DNA of 64,000 nucleotides from Candidatus Parvarchaeota archaeon (lineage in GTDB: Archaea > Nanobdellota > Nanobdellia > WJKC01), in assembly GCA_030615175.1 (NCBI GenBank), contig JAUWZX010000001.1, positions 652,044 through 716,043 of the forward strand, read 5' to 3'. Positions within the stretch are counted from its first letter, which is position 1, and every line of letters begins with the position of its first letter. A model generated the notes under the pieces. The model saw nothing but the letters and a program-made list of their open reading frames with translations. It searched no databases and was not told where the DNA came from. Shown piece by piece: positions 24,146 to 32,646 of this stretch. The position numbers and the translations under genes are program-made.

Positions 24146-26272
24146 ATGAAACAAGAATTAGAAGACATACTTAATATGGCCAGGAAGAAGCTGAAGGATT
24201 CAATAAGCATATTTGACGAAATACACTCTTATTCAAAATCAAATGGTGAAGATGAAGACCAGGCAAGAGCCTTCGCCTCATACATTATAGAATCTAAAAT
24301 AACTGAATCAGACACGTTATTAAGATTATTTGCAATAATTAATGGTTATAAGAGAGATGACCAGAAAGTTTTTTTCAGGGCAAACAATTGCATTAGTTAC
24401 TTATCAGACGTCCTTGAATTAATTGATTCAACATACCCTGTAATAAAGGAAATACACGGGAACAGGGGAAGAATAATGAATCGGGTAAAAAAAGAAATGA
24501 GTTTAGAAGAATTTAATGATGAAGTATTCAAGGAGTACAAATCATGGAATGAAGTTAATAAAGACATAAATAATTTAGGCAACACTCACACAAAAGTTGC
24601 AGCATTATACATTCTTGACTTCATTAAATTCATGGACTTCTTCGTGGAGAATTATGAAAAAGTAATATTTGATGAATCAGAATTTGAACAAGCAGACGCA
24701 TTGTTTGAATACATAGCGAATACGGTTACTGTGCTGAAAATTAAGAGAGGAGATAAAATGTTTTATAAAAAATACGGTATAGTGCCTAACAAGGATATCA
24801 GGATACAAAAATTAAGGAATATGTTAAGGAATGTGAAAATCACGGGATTCAAAACAGCTAAGAAAACAATTATTGATGATGATGGTTCAAAAATTATTAT
24901 GGATATAGATAATGCATGGGATTTTTTAAAAGATAAACTTATAGGTCGTTACAAGCACTCGCAGAATGAATTCTTTATTTCAGATATTAATCTTGTTCAA
25001 GAAACATTAAGCATTCTTGGAGACAGGACGACAGGACTCAGCAATGAAATAGAACTGAATTTAAAAACGGGAAATAAAAGTATTCTGGAAGATTTTAATG
25101 ATAAATACAGTAAAATAAAGTTAAGCGGGGAAGTAATTGAGGGGGATAATATAATTAACAGCTGGTATTTCGAACTGCACAGTGGTTTATACATGCTGCA
25201 TAAATCCTTATATCACATTTTCCTTGGCAGAGGAGAGGATAGAAGAGGTGACTTTGGATTGCCTGAAATGAATGAAGAGGAAGAAAAGGACAGGATGAAC
25301 AAGGAGTTAATAATCAGATTAGCAAAGAATTATGCAATTACTTCTTTAGATGATTACATTAAAACAAATGAGGTTTTTGACAGGATTACAAGGCAAATGT
25401 TAAATAATGAATTAAGGATACCTGTAGAATTCACTGAGGATAAATTAAAAATAATGATTGAAATACACTCAAAAATTGATGATTACTTAAGGGAATTAAA
25501 AGAAGGTCTTGAAAGCACTGAAGAAACAGAAGAGCCGGGGCAATGCCTGCTTAAACCACTTGTTTGTGCTAATGGTTTATCATTACTCTTATTAACGAAC
25601 ACGGAAACTTATATTGATAGATGGAATGACCTGCTGAATCATGTGGAAGCAAACTTCTCTAAAGAAATTACTTGGGCAACTGCGCAGGGAGCGGAAATGA
25701 CCATAGACACCTTAATAAATAAGGATTACAGAATACCATTAAAGCATAGGGGTATGGAAAAGTTCACTGACTTATTCATAATAAATGAAATCACTTATGA
25801 TACTTCAGATATAACAACAATAACAGGCAATATAGAAGATGGCATAAAAGAGTATGACAGTAAGAAAAGAATATATGACCAGTCAAAAAAGTATATGAAG
25901 AAAATTAAAAAATTATTATACCAGAGACTTTTGAAAACTGAACAGGAAATAAATGATTATTATGACATAGGAATAGAAATACTAAAAGGACTGCTTGAAT
26001 TTCAAGCTAAAATAAATGAAATAGAAGTTCCAATGATTTTAGAGCCGGGAAACCCTAATGAAAGATTTAATAATATTATAGAATGCATTCCAAGCTTGAA
26101 TTATGAGAATGATTATTTAAATGAGTGGAGCGGGCTCTTAGAGTCAGCGGCAAGCATAACTTCTGGGAAAAACTTATTTTATTATAAGGAGAAAATAAAA
26201 GGCATAAAAGCTCCTCTGGCAGGGCAAAAAAAATTAAAATTAAAGTATGCTTACAGGAATAAATTAGATTAA
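24146..26272 (+). CDS. Large alpha-helical protein, partner of the Ntn-like protein
   Basis: 708 residues, charged and almost wholly helical, without signal peptide or membrane helices. I recognise no family. Its start lies 10 bp after the stop of the Ntn-like gene, so the two form an operon and may form a complex. The C-terminus (KAPLAGQKKLKLKYAYRNKLD) is basic. The last codons lie in a 29-bp sequence duplicated just beyond the stop. It may be an adaptor or scaffold, but this is context inference only. Confidence 0.65.
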   Translation: MKQELEDILNMARKKLKDSISIFDEIHSYSKSNGEDEDQARAFASYIIESKITESDTLLRLFAIINGYKRDDQKVFFRANNCISYLSDVLELIDSTYPVIKEIHGNRGRIMNRVKKEMSLEEFNDEVFKEYKSWNEVNKDINNLGNTHTKVAALYILDFIKFMDFFVENYEKVIFDESEFEQADALFEYIANTVTVLKIKRGDKMFYKKYGIVPNKDIRIQKLRNMLRNVKITGFKTAKKTIIDDDGSKIIMDIDNAWDFLKDKLIGRYKHSQNEFFISDINLVQETLSILGDRTTGLSNEIELNLKTGNKSILEDFNDKYSKIKLSGEVIEGDNIINSWYFELHSGLYMLHKSLYHIFLGRGEDRRGDFGLPEMNEEEEKDRMNKELIIRLAKNYAITSLDDYIKTNEVFDRITRQMLNNELRIPVEFTEDKLKIMIEIHSKIDDYLRELKEGLESTEETEEPGQCLLKPLVCANGLSLLLLTNTETYIDRWNDLLNHVEANFSKEITWATAQGAEMTIDTLINKDYRIPLKHRGMEKFTDLFIINEITYDTSDITTITGNIEDGIKEYDSKKRIYDQSKKYMKKIKKLLYQRLLKTEQEINDYYDIGIEILKGLLEFQAKINEIEVPMILEPGNPNERFNNIIECIPSLNYENDYLNEWSGLLESAASITSGKNLFYYKEKIKGIKAPLAGQKKLKLKYAYRNKLD

Positions 26273-26312
26273 TAAGTATACTCACAGGAATAAATTAGAT
26301 TAATAAGTATAC
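26253..26312. repeat. Tandem 29-bp repeat across a stop codon
   Basis: ACAGGAATAAATTAGATTAA-containing units at 26253-26281 and 26284-26312 are identical over 29 bp and spaced 31 bp apart. A decayed third unit (AGAAATTAGATTAATT) begins near 26320. The first unit encodes the last residues and stop of the 708-residue protein; the others are untranslated. Probably a recent slippage duplication. Confidence 0.85.
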
Positions 26313-26342
26313 TTAAAGAAAGAAATTAGATTAATTCTCTTA

Positions 26343-27113
26343 CTATAAGGCCTTGCTGAACTCGTCAACCTTGGCTTTTAATGCTTGAAGACCTAGTTTC
26401 ACGAGTGCTTTAGGATTATGCTGTCCCCAGGATTCAATGCTGAAAATGAATTTAGAGTCGTCACCTTTAACTCTTAACGCATCTTTAGGGCATGCTTCAA
26501 CGCATGCAAGGCATAAATCGCAGGCATCTAAATCCTTAATTAATAACTTCCTGTTCTTGAATTCGAAAACCTTTTTAGGGCATACACTCACTGCTTTAAG
26601 GCAGTTCTTCAAAACATTAATCTGAGGGTAGTACCTGTAAGTTGCTGCACATGGAGTCCACTTCGCATGCTCCTTGCCGAATCCTAATTCAGCAATTGCT
26701 TCAATCTTAATGGACTGGTTTTCGAATAATTTAATGACAGGCAGGTCATTAATTGCTGGCACTACTTTATGGTCGCTTGACTTTAAGTCACTGGAGTAAA
26801 CAGTGCATGGACCTGTTTTGTCAAGAGTTAATTTGACAGTGCATTTAGGGCAGCCCTTCCTGCACTTGCATTTGCTTCTTAAATTATAATTCTTTAAGTC
26901 CGTTTTTAATGGGATGAGTCCAAACCTTAAAGCAATTACTTCATCATATAATGCACTGTTATTAGCGCTGATGTTAACTTCCTCAATAGCCATTACTGGT
27001 ACTTCAGCAATCATCGCCCTTCTTAAACTGTTAGCGAATTCAAAGTAAGAATTGCTTAATATGAATTTAAGCCTTAAAGGACTGTCCGTTTTCAAGTATT
27101 TAATTTTCATCAT
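26343..27113 (-). CDS. rpoD: DNA-directed RNA polymerase subunit Rpo3 (D), with Fe-S domain
   Basis: Assembly subunit that pairs with Rpo11, like Rpb3/alpha. [20 protein letters not shown] is the conserved dimerisation motif. A zinc-type [10 protein letters not shown] lies near residue 85. The ferredoxin-like insertion has one complete CxxCxxCxxxC set ([12 protein letters not shown]) and a partial one ([10 protein letters not shown]), so at most one [4Fe-4S] cluster is expected. It is the last gene of the uS13-uS4-uS11-rpoD run; its stop faces the repeated region. The genes usually next (eL18, uL13, uS9) lie 21 kb away. Confidence 0.95.
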   Translation of the reverse strand: MMKIKYLKTDSPLRLKFILSNSYFEFANSLRRAMIAEVPVMAIEEVNISANNSALYDEVIALRFGLIPLKTDLKNYNLRSKCKCRKGCPKCTVKLTLDKTGPCTVYSSDLKSSDHKVVPAINDLPVIKLFENQSIKIEAIAELGFGKEHAKWTPCAATYRYYPQINVLKNCLKAVSVCPKKVFEFKNRKLLIKDLDACDLCLACVEACPKDALRVKGDDSKFIFSIESWGQHNPKALVKLGLQALKAKVDEFSKAL

Positions 27114-27538
27114 ACTCTTCTCCCCCTCCTGCCGCCTTTCTTCTTAGTGCCATCCTCAGGTATTGGAGTCACATCCTCTATTAAACCAATCCTTAAGCCA
27201 GACCTGGTTAATGCCCTGATAGCTGCTTGAGCGCCCGGTCCCTGATACTTCTGCTTATTGCCTCCTGGAGCCCTGATTTTTATGTGAACAGCGTTAATGC
27301 CTGCATTTCTTGCTTCAAGCGCTGCCTTCTTAGCAGCCATCATTGCTGCTGCAGGGCTTGATTCAAGTCTGTCAGCCTTAACTACTTGTCCTCCTGAACT
27401 CCTGCTAATAGTTTCAGCGCCTGAAATATCAGTTATGTGAATAATAGTGTTGTTATGACTGCTGTAAATATGAGCTAAACCCCACTTTAAATTATTTTTT
27501 TTCCTTTCTGCCAACCTTAACACCTCCGCTCCTGCCAA
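27110..27538 (-). CDS. rps11: 30S ribosomal protein uS11
   Basis: Platform protein of the small subunit. [29 protein letters not shown] and [20 protein letters not shown] are diagnostic, and the GRRGRRV tail binds rRNA. The start at 27538 overlaps the uS4 gene by 47 bp, unusually long; a slightly later start would shorten the overlap but would cut near the conserved domain. It overlaps rpoD by 4 bp. Confidence 0.96.
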   Translation of the reverse strand: MAGAEVLRLAERKKNNLKWGLAHIYSSHNNTIIHITDISGAETISRSSGGQVVKADRLESSPAAAMMAAKKAALEARNAGINAVHIKIRAPGGNKQKYQGPGAQAAIRALTRSGLRIGLIEDVTPIPEDGTKKKGGRRGRRV

Positions 27539-28004
27539 GTTTGAATTTTTTAATGCTTATCTCTTTCTCCTCTTTAATCATTAATAACTTGCTCGGACTC
27601 GTGACTTTCCTGCCTGAAACGAATACATGTCCATGAGTGATTAACTGCCTTGCCTGCTTAACCGTGTTAGCATATCCTTTCTTGTACACTAGTGTTTGAA
27701 GTCTTCTGCCAGACACGTCATTAATCATTAAACCGAGCACTGCATCAACAGTTGCGCCTTCATTTATGAGTCCTAACCTAATTAGTTTCGCGAGTAATTC
27801 ATTCTTCTCCTTTTCCTGCTGCTTTGTCCTGATATTCACCAGTCTTTTCGCAATGTCCCTGTACTTCTTTACAATTGCCTGCATCTTCCAAATCTCGCGC
27901 TTATTCTTGTAAGCGAATTCTTCAATTAATGCTTTCTCCGCTAATATCCTCTGCTTTTCCCATGGATGCACTGGCTTCCTGTACTTCTTCCTGAAACGTA
28001 TCAT
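27492..28004 (-). CDS. rps4: 30S ribosomal protein uS4
   Basis: Primary 16S rRNA-binding protein with an S4 domain. [23 protein letters not shown] opens the archaeal form, and [30 protein letters not shown]... is the S4 domain. 170 residues, usual archaeal size. It lies 2 bp after uS13. Confidence 0.97.
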   Translation of the reverse strand: MIRFRKKYRKPVHPWEKQRILAEKALIEEFAYKNKREIWKMQAIVKKYRDIAKRLVNIRTKQQEKEKNELLAKLIRLGLINEGATVDAVLGLMINDVSGRRLQTLVYKKGYANTVKQARQLITHGHVFVSGRKVTSPSKLLMIKEEKEISIKKFKLGRSGGVKVGRKEKK

Positions 28005-28006
28005 AA

Positions 28007-28465
28007 TTAATTACCTTTTTTGCCTTTTCTTCTCTTAACACCTAAAGCCCTTCCCTTCCTTGGATGAGCCCTGGTTCTCTGTCCTCTAACTTTTAATCCT
28101 ACTCCATGCCTGAAACCCTTGTATGACCTTGTTGCCTGCATTCTCTTAATATCCTCTCTTACTTGCAGTCCAATGTTAACGCCTATTAAGTGCTTGTCTT
28201 CTCCTGTCATTAAGTCCTTGCGCCTGTTATAAAGCCATGATGGAATCCCATGCTTTGATGGGTTTTCAAGAATATCCTTTATTTTATTTAATTGAACTTC
28301 ACTTAACGCGCCTAACTGCTCGTCAGGGTTTAATTTTAAGGCATTAATAATGGCATTATTTAACATGAAACTAACGCCTTTAATCTTAGTCAGGGCTATG
28401 CACAGTTTCTTATCTCCTTTTAAGTCAACTTTTGCAATCCTGACTATTTTCTTAATTTCAGCCAT
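28007..28465 (-). CDS. rps13: 30S ribosomal protein uS13
   Basis: Small-subunit head protein contacting the P-site tRNA. The motifs LNPDEQLGALSE, RRKDLMTGEDKHLIG and the tail GVGLKVRGQRTRAHPRKGRALGV are typical. It leads the operon; a TATA-like TTTAAAAAACC at 28488-28500 fits a leaderless start at 28465. Confidence 0.97.
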   Translation of the reverse strand: MAEIKKIVRIAKVDLKGDKKLCIALTKIKGVSFMLNNAIINALKLNPDEQLGALSEVQLNKIKDILENPSKHGIPSWLYNRRKDLMTGEDKHLIGVNIGLQVREDIKRMQATRSYKGFRHGVGLKVRGQRTRAHPRKGRALGVKRRKGKKGN

Positions 28466-28487
28466 TAATAAGGAAAGAATTGAGTAA

Positions 28488-28500
28488 GGTTTTTTAAACC
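28488..28500 (-). promoter_or_regulatory. TATA box of the uS13-uS4-uS11-rpoD operon
   Basis: GGTTTAAAAAACC on the minus strand, about 27 bp before the uS13 start. It overlaps the stop codon of the upstream Dph6-fusion gene, so the two transcription units abut. Confidence 0.55.
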
Positions 28501-29948
28501 TTTCGAAAAACAGTCTTCTTAATTAGTAATTTATAAGAACCGCTTCCTTCGTCAATTACTTCAGATTCCTTTATTACAATTTTCTTCTTAAACCCTGGAG
28601 CATTAAGGACTAGTGTTTCGTACTCGCCTCCCTCGCCTGCAACGTTAAAGCCGGCATTATCGCGTAACTTGCATAACTCGTCAGCGTCTTCCTTAGTAAT
28701 CACTCTGCCAAGCCATGATGCATCCAATCCTTCTGCTGCAGTGCGCGTCATTATGAACTCGTAGCCATTGCTTAACAGGATTCTTAACTCTTCTTCCTGA
28801 TTCATATGCCATAAAGGGGAGAAAACTTTAAGCCCTAAATCCATGCAGACCCGCTTAATGCGCGTTACCTGATAATTAGAGTGTAATGCACCGTTAACTA
28901 TGCCTGAAATGCCATAATCCTTCTTTGCTCTCATTAAAGCTTTCTTTAAATCCTTTAATTCTCTTTCTTTAATGCCTTTAGAGTTCTGAAGAATAACGGG
29001 TAATTCAAGCGCTTCTGCTTGTAATTTAACGAGTTCAATGTTAGGCGTGTGGTACATGTAGGAGTCAGGATTCTCTGATTTAATCGTGATTAAACAGGAT
29101 ATTTCAAATCCTTTTTCCTTCATTAAGTCAAGCGCTAAGTTAGAGTCCTTGCCTGAACTGTAAAGCACTCCTAATTTCATTAATGACTTCAAGTACTCGC
29201 TCTTGTACTTAAAACCATTATTTTTGGCAATTCTTAGTATTGCCTTATCAGCATTACTTCCGTACTGCGCTGCCTTCTTGCGCCTTAAAGCAAATTCTTT
29301 GCTAACCCCTAACTTCATTGCTGCTTCCCTGAATACTGCTTTCTTAAGTCCATTCTTAATCTTTAATTTATCAGGAATCCTCATGCCTGTCTTAATTAAT
29401 TCCAAGTCAAGGTAAGGCTTTATTAATTTAATGCCAAAGCACTGAGCAACTGCGTCATCCCTTAATGCTTCCTTGCTTAAGTTAGCAATGCCTTTGTTTA
29501 ATTCACTCTTCAAGTCACTGGCTTTTAAGTGGCGGTGGTAACCGGCGAACACGTCCTCAACACCAATGCCAATTAATACTTGTTTAATCATTAATTTCTC
29601 TGCAGTCCTGAGCGACGGGTAAAGCGTTAATGCAATGCCAGCGTCCACAACGTTAGGACCAATTAGTGACACAACCTCTTTTAAATCCTTCTCCGCCTGT
29701 TTTAAGGAAACATTTGTCACCACTAACTTGAATCCGTACTCCTGAGCAGCCTTTCTTGCCCACGCTAAGTCAGGCGATTCCATGCCAGCTCTAAAATTAG
29801 TTGTGAAACAAGTGAATTCCATGCCTGCCTGCCTGCATAAGTAAGCGAGGAGTAATGAATCAATGCCTCCGGAGAATAAAATGCCGAAGTAACTTCTTGG
29901 CAGATGCTTTAACACTGCTTTTTTAATAACTTCGCTTAACTCATTCAT
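28494..29948 (-). CDS. Asparagine synthetase-like / diphthine-ammonia ligase (Dph6) fusion
   Basis: Two PP-loop ATP-pyrophosphatase domains in one chain. Residues about 1-250 have LFSGGIDSLLLAYL and, further on, RRKKAAQYGS, typical of the asparagine-synthetase C-terminal domain; the glutaminase domain is absent. Residues about 255-484 carry GVLYSSGKDSNLALDLM and EGGEYETLVLNAPGF, hallmarks of Dph6, which amidates diphthine on elongation factor 2 in the last step of diphthamide formation. The front domain might form or channel ammonia or act as a second adenylating unit; this is inference. Confidence 0.9.
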   Translation of the reverse strand: MNELSEVIKKAVLKHLPRSYFGILFSGGIDSLLLAYLCRQAGMEFTCFTTNFRAGMESPDLAWARKAAQEYGFKLVVTNVSLKQAEKDLKEVVSLIGPNVVDAGIALTLYPSLRTAEKLMIKQVLIGIGVEDVFAGYHRHLKASDLKSELNKGIANLSKEALRDDAVAQCFGIKLIKPYLDLELIKTGMRIPDKLKIKNGLKKAVFREAAMKLGVSKEFALRRKKAAQYGSNADKAILRIAKNNGFKYKSEYLKSLMKLGVLYSSGKDSNLALDLMKEKGFEISCLITIKSENPDSYMYHTPNIELVKLQAEALELPVILQNSKGIKERELKDLKKALMRAKKDYGISGIVNGALHSNYQVTRIKRVCMDLGLKVFSPLWHMNQEEELRILLSNGYEFIMTRTAAEGLDASWLGRVITKEDADELCKLRDNAGFNVAGEGGEYETLVLNAPGFKKKIVIKESEVIDEGSGSYKLLIKKTVFRKV

Positions 29949-30004
29949 ACTTATTACTATTAAGTTAAACTTTGCTTTATAAATCTTCTAAAAGGGAATT
30001 GGGA

Positions 30005-30814
30005 TTAACTGTACAAGTGTTTTACATCATCACTAAGCTGATTATCATCACTAAGCTGATTACTTTCATCATCACTTATTTTAAACCTGTTAAAGCGTTT
30101 ACTAACCATTGCGTTAGATGCGTTAACAAAGCTGTAAAACTTGCAGTAAATCACTTTAAAATTTTCTAATAACTTAATTAATTCACCGCTCTTTTCAGGA
30201 AAACTCTTTTTAATATTGCTTATAAACAAGTCCTCAAGTGAGAGGTCAAATTTGTAATCCTTTAAACCCTTTATGAATTCAGAAAAAAATTCAGTGAAAG
30301 ATTCATATAAATTAAACGCGTTTTCACTGTGCTTATTAAGTTTAATATTAAAGTCGTACAAAATAATGTTCTGCTTGCTAAGAGATGCATTATAATCTAA
30401 CTCATTTAATTTCTGGTAAATCTGTTCATTCTTTTTTAATAATTCATAAAACTTGTTTTTCTTTTCAGGATTCCCATTCATAAGTTCCTGCCTTAAGAAT
30501 TCTCCAAGGTCGCGATTTACACTTGTTAAATAACGAAATAATTTGGTGTTTAAGAAGTATTCAAGACCTGTCTTACCAGCGAATTCATTAAAACCCAAAT
30601 CTTCAAAACCCATTATGCTTAAATATTCATTAGCCATTGTCCAATTAATTAAAGTGCTTGCTTTATCAAACTCCAGTTTCCTATTACAACTTAGGCACTC
30701 ATAACTAAGCTTCTTTAATGAATTTAATTTTTCAGCATCACACTCAACGCTTGCCTGAACCTCTTTAATGAAATTCCTTAAGTCCTTAACACGTTTTTTA
30801 TATTCATTCAGCAT
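30005..30814 (-). CDS. Hypothetical alpha-helical protein (paralogue of 21197-21982)
   Basis: 269 residues, helical, with C..C..  cysteines near residue 40 (YECLSCN). It shares overall layout and the I..SFP.K..EL...LE motif with the 21197-21982 protein. The C-terminus has an in-frame duplication of NQLSDD encoded by two 18-bp repeats, and so is probably flexible. No recognised function. Confidence 0.7.
   Translation of the reverse strand: MLNEYKKRVKDLRNFIKEVQASVECDAEKLNSLKKLSYECLSCNRKLEFDKASTLINWTMANEYLSIMGFEDLGFNEFAGKTGLEYFLNTKLFRYLTSVNRDLGEFLRQELMNGNPEKKNKFYELLKKNEQIYQKLNELDYNASLSKQNIILYDFNIKLNKHSENAFNLYESFTEFFSEFIKGLKDYKFDLSLEDLFISNIKKSFPEKSGELIKLLENFKVIYCKFYSFVNASNAMVSKRFNRFKISDDESNQLSDDNQLSDDVKHLYS
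30027..30062. repeat. Two 18-bp tandem repeats within a coding region
   Basis: TCATCACTAAGCTGATTA occurs twice in direct succession (30027-30044 and 30045-30062), in frame with the minus-strand hypothetical gene, adding six residues to its acidic tail. Confidence 0.9.
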
Positions 30815-30900
30815 AATTTAAATAGTTAATAGAGATATTATATAAAACTTGTGTTATACTAAAATTTTAATAGTCATTAATCCATTAAAGGAGATTACTA

Positions 30901-31632
30901 ATGAAATTCTATGAATTAAGCAGGGAGGAAAGGACTAAGTTAAGGACTGGGATAATCAATGAAGTGAAAAGAAGGCAGGGATTCTTAAAATACGCGGCCA
31001 ACGAAGATGTGTATATTAGGAAGATTGCTGCAAGGACTATTGGTAAGGTTAAAAATTTAGGATTTCTGAATTCGCATATGAATGATGATAATGAATTTGT
31101 AAGACAGACTATTGGTTATGCATTATTATGGATTGGGAAGAAGAATCCTGTACAGGTTATTAGTAATTTAAAAGAACTTGCAAGTGATGGCAGCAAGCAT
31201 GTTAGGAGCGCGTGCATTGAAGCATTAAGGGGGATTGGAAAGAGCAGTCCAGGCCGGATGGTGAATTTATTAAAGCCATGGCTTAAAAGTGACAATCCTA
31301 ATATCAGGGCGTGCGCTGTGAATGGTGTTGAATTGGTTGGCAGGGATGTTGACCCTGATATTGCATTTAAGTTATTAAGGCTTGTTCGAAATGATGCTGA
31401 CGTGCAGTGTGAATTAATCCGCGTGCTTGTGCAAGCAAGTTATAAGTATGGTCCTAAGAAGACTTTTATTGAATTAAGGAAGTGGAAGGTGAATGCAAGC
31501 GACTCTGTCTTAAAAATCATTAATGAGGCAGTGAGTGAAATCCTTTCAATTCATAAGGACAAACCAAGACTATGCATCAAGTCATACAGGGAAGTTTTAG
31601 AACTTTCAAAAAAATATAAATTAACTACTTAA
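30901..31632 (+). CDS. HEAT-repeat protein
   Basis: 243 residues made of paired helices typical of HEAT/armadillo repeats: DVYIRKIAARTIGKV, NEFVRQTIGYALLWIG, KHVRSACIEALRGIG and NPNIRACAVNGVELVG each contain the R...A...L..IG pattern. About six repeats fill the chain. HEAT proteins serve as binding scaffolds; some are DNA glycosylases (AlkD type), but the needed residues cannot be assigned here. It stands alone between two other transcription units. Confidence 0.82.
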   Translation: MKFYELSREERTKLRTGIINEVKRRQGFLKYAANEDVYIRKIAARTIGKVKNLGFLNSHMNDDNEFVRQTIGYALLWIGKKNPVQVISNLKELASDGSKHVRSACIEALRGIGKSSPGRMVNLLKPWLKSDNPNIRACAVNGVELVGRDVDPDIAFKLLRLVRNDADVQCELIRVLVQASYKYGPKKTFIELRKWKVNASDSVLKIINEAVSEILSIHKDKPRLCIKSYREVLELSKKYKLTT

Positions 31633-31693
31633 AAGTAATAAAAATAGTAAGGTTTATAAATGCCCTTTGTGTTACTACCTATTGGTGATTAAT

Positions 31694-31849
31694 ATGTTGA
31701 TTAGGGATTTTGAAACTTTCAGGGTAAGGTGCAGGATTTGTAAAGTAGTTAAAGAAAGAGAGGATTTCAAGAGGATGTCCTACAGGATTTGCACTCAGTG
31801 CAAGGATGCTTACTACAAGAGGATGGCTAAAAGCGTTATGGCATCCTAA
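31694..31849 (+). CDS. Small zinc-finger protein
   Basis: 51 residues from the ATG at 31694, preceded by GGTGATT. Two knuckles, CRICK and CTQCK, are 22 residues apart, forming a compact treble-clef-like zinc finger, followed by a basic helix YYKRMAK. Probably nucleic-acid binding. A longer start at 31667 would add nine hydrophobic residues and lacks support. The next gene follows after 20 bp with a strong ribosome binding site. Confidence 0.7.
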   Translation: MLIRDFETFRVRCRICKVVKEREDFKRMSYRICTQCKDAYYKRMAKSVMAS

Positions 31850-31855
31850 AGAAAG

Positions 31856-31861
31856 GAGGTG
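31856..31861 (+). promoter_or_regulatory. Strong Shine-Dalgarno site
   Basis: AGGAGG(TG) lies about 9 bp before the ATG at 31870. It is a near-perfect anti-16S match in a genome where leaderless starts seem usual, marking an internal operon gene. Confidence 0.7.
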
Positions 31862-31869
31862 TAGTTAAA

Positions 31870-32169
31870 ATGACTGAAGAGAAAGTTATCAAAGAATATA
31901 TAAAAGGAACTGAAGAGATGGGCGGAGCTCCTAAATATATATGGTGTGATGAGGATTTTAATTCTTACGAAAACCCGGAAAAAGCATTATGTGGAATAAA
32001 TAATGATGATAAAGGAGAATATATTTTATTTTATAGAAAAGATCTTCCGGAAATCATTAAAGCTCTAGGTAATCTTTCTACCAGATTAAAAAGACTTGAA
32101 GATAGTACTGAAGATGAACGAATTGACCGCACTAAAATAAAAGCATTATTTGAGGCTCGGTACGGTTAA
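31870..32169 (+). CDS. Hypothetical acidic small protein
   Basis: 99 residues, acidic and soluble, with a strong upstream Shine-Dalgarno site that fixes the start. A beta-rich middle (GEYILFYRKDLPEII) is followed by a charged helix with heptad spacing (LSTRLKRLEDSTEDERIDRTK). No family recognised. Likely co-transcribed with the zinc-finger gene. Confidence 0.68.
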   Translation: MTEEKVIKEYIKGTEEMGGAPKYIWCDEDFNSYENPEKALCGINNDDKGEYILFYRKDLPEIIKALGNLSTRLKRLEDSTEDERIDRTKIKALFEARYG

Positions 32170-32186
32170 TAATCAATATAATGAGC

Positions 32187-32621
32187 CTAACTTCTTTTAT
32201 ACCTTCCAATTACTTCTGTTTTTGCAAGGATGATGCCTCTTATTTTATCCAGAAAGTTCTGCTTAGTCACTCCTTCCAATTCCTCAACGCTTAAAGCGTA
32301 CACTATGAAGTAATACCTGTGAACCCCGCTGGGAGGGCATGGACCGCCGTAAGATGTCCTGCCAAAGTCATTAATTACTTCAACTCCAGGCACGGGACCA
32401 TGTTTAGGAATGCGGTTCTCATCCGCCGGGATGTTAATAATTATCCAGTGAATCCAGTTGCCTGCAGGGGCATCAGGGTCATGGCAGTAAAGTGCAAAAC
32501 TCTTAGTTTCAGGAGGAGCCCTGCTCCAAATTATTTCAGGTGATGCGCCGTCGCCGTCGCAAGTGTACTCGGGCTTTATCAGGCCATTCTCTCCAATTAA
32601 ATCAGGCATTTCAAGTTTCAT
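32187..32621 (-). CDS. YbhB/YbcL-type PEBP family protein
   Basis: Phosphatidylethanolamine-binding protein (Raf kinase inhibitor-like) family. The ligand-binding blocks are YTCDGDGASPEIIW, ALYCHDPDAPAGNWIHWI and YGGPCPPSGVHRYYF, all well preserved. 144 residues, no signal peptide. Prokaryotic members have no settled role; some bind small phosphorylated ligands. Confidence 0.95.
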   Translation of the reverse strand: MKLEMPDLIGENGLIKPEYTCDGDGASPEIIWSRAPPETKSFALYCHDPDAPAGNWIHWIIINIPADENRIPKHGPVPGVEVINDFGRTSYGGPCPPSGVHRYYFIVYALSVEELEGVTKQNFLDKIRGIILAKTEVIGRYKRS

Positions 32622-32646
32622 GTTTAATAACAGAACAAGTAATTGC

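Noticed and set aside
29972-30169. Plus-strand small frame
   Set aside because: Shadow of the C-terminal part of the hypothetical gene at 30005-30814.
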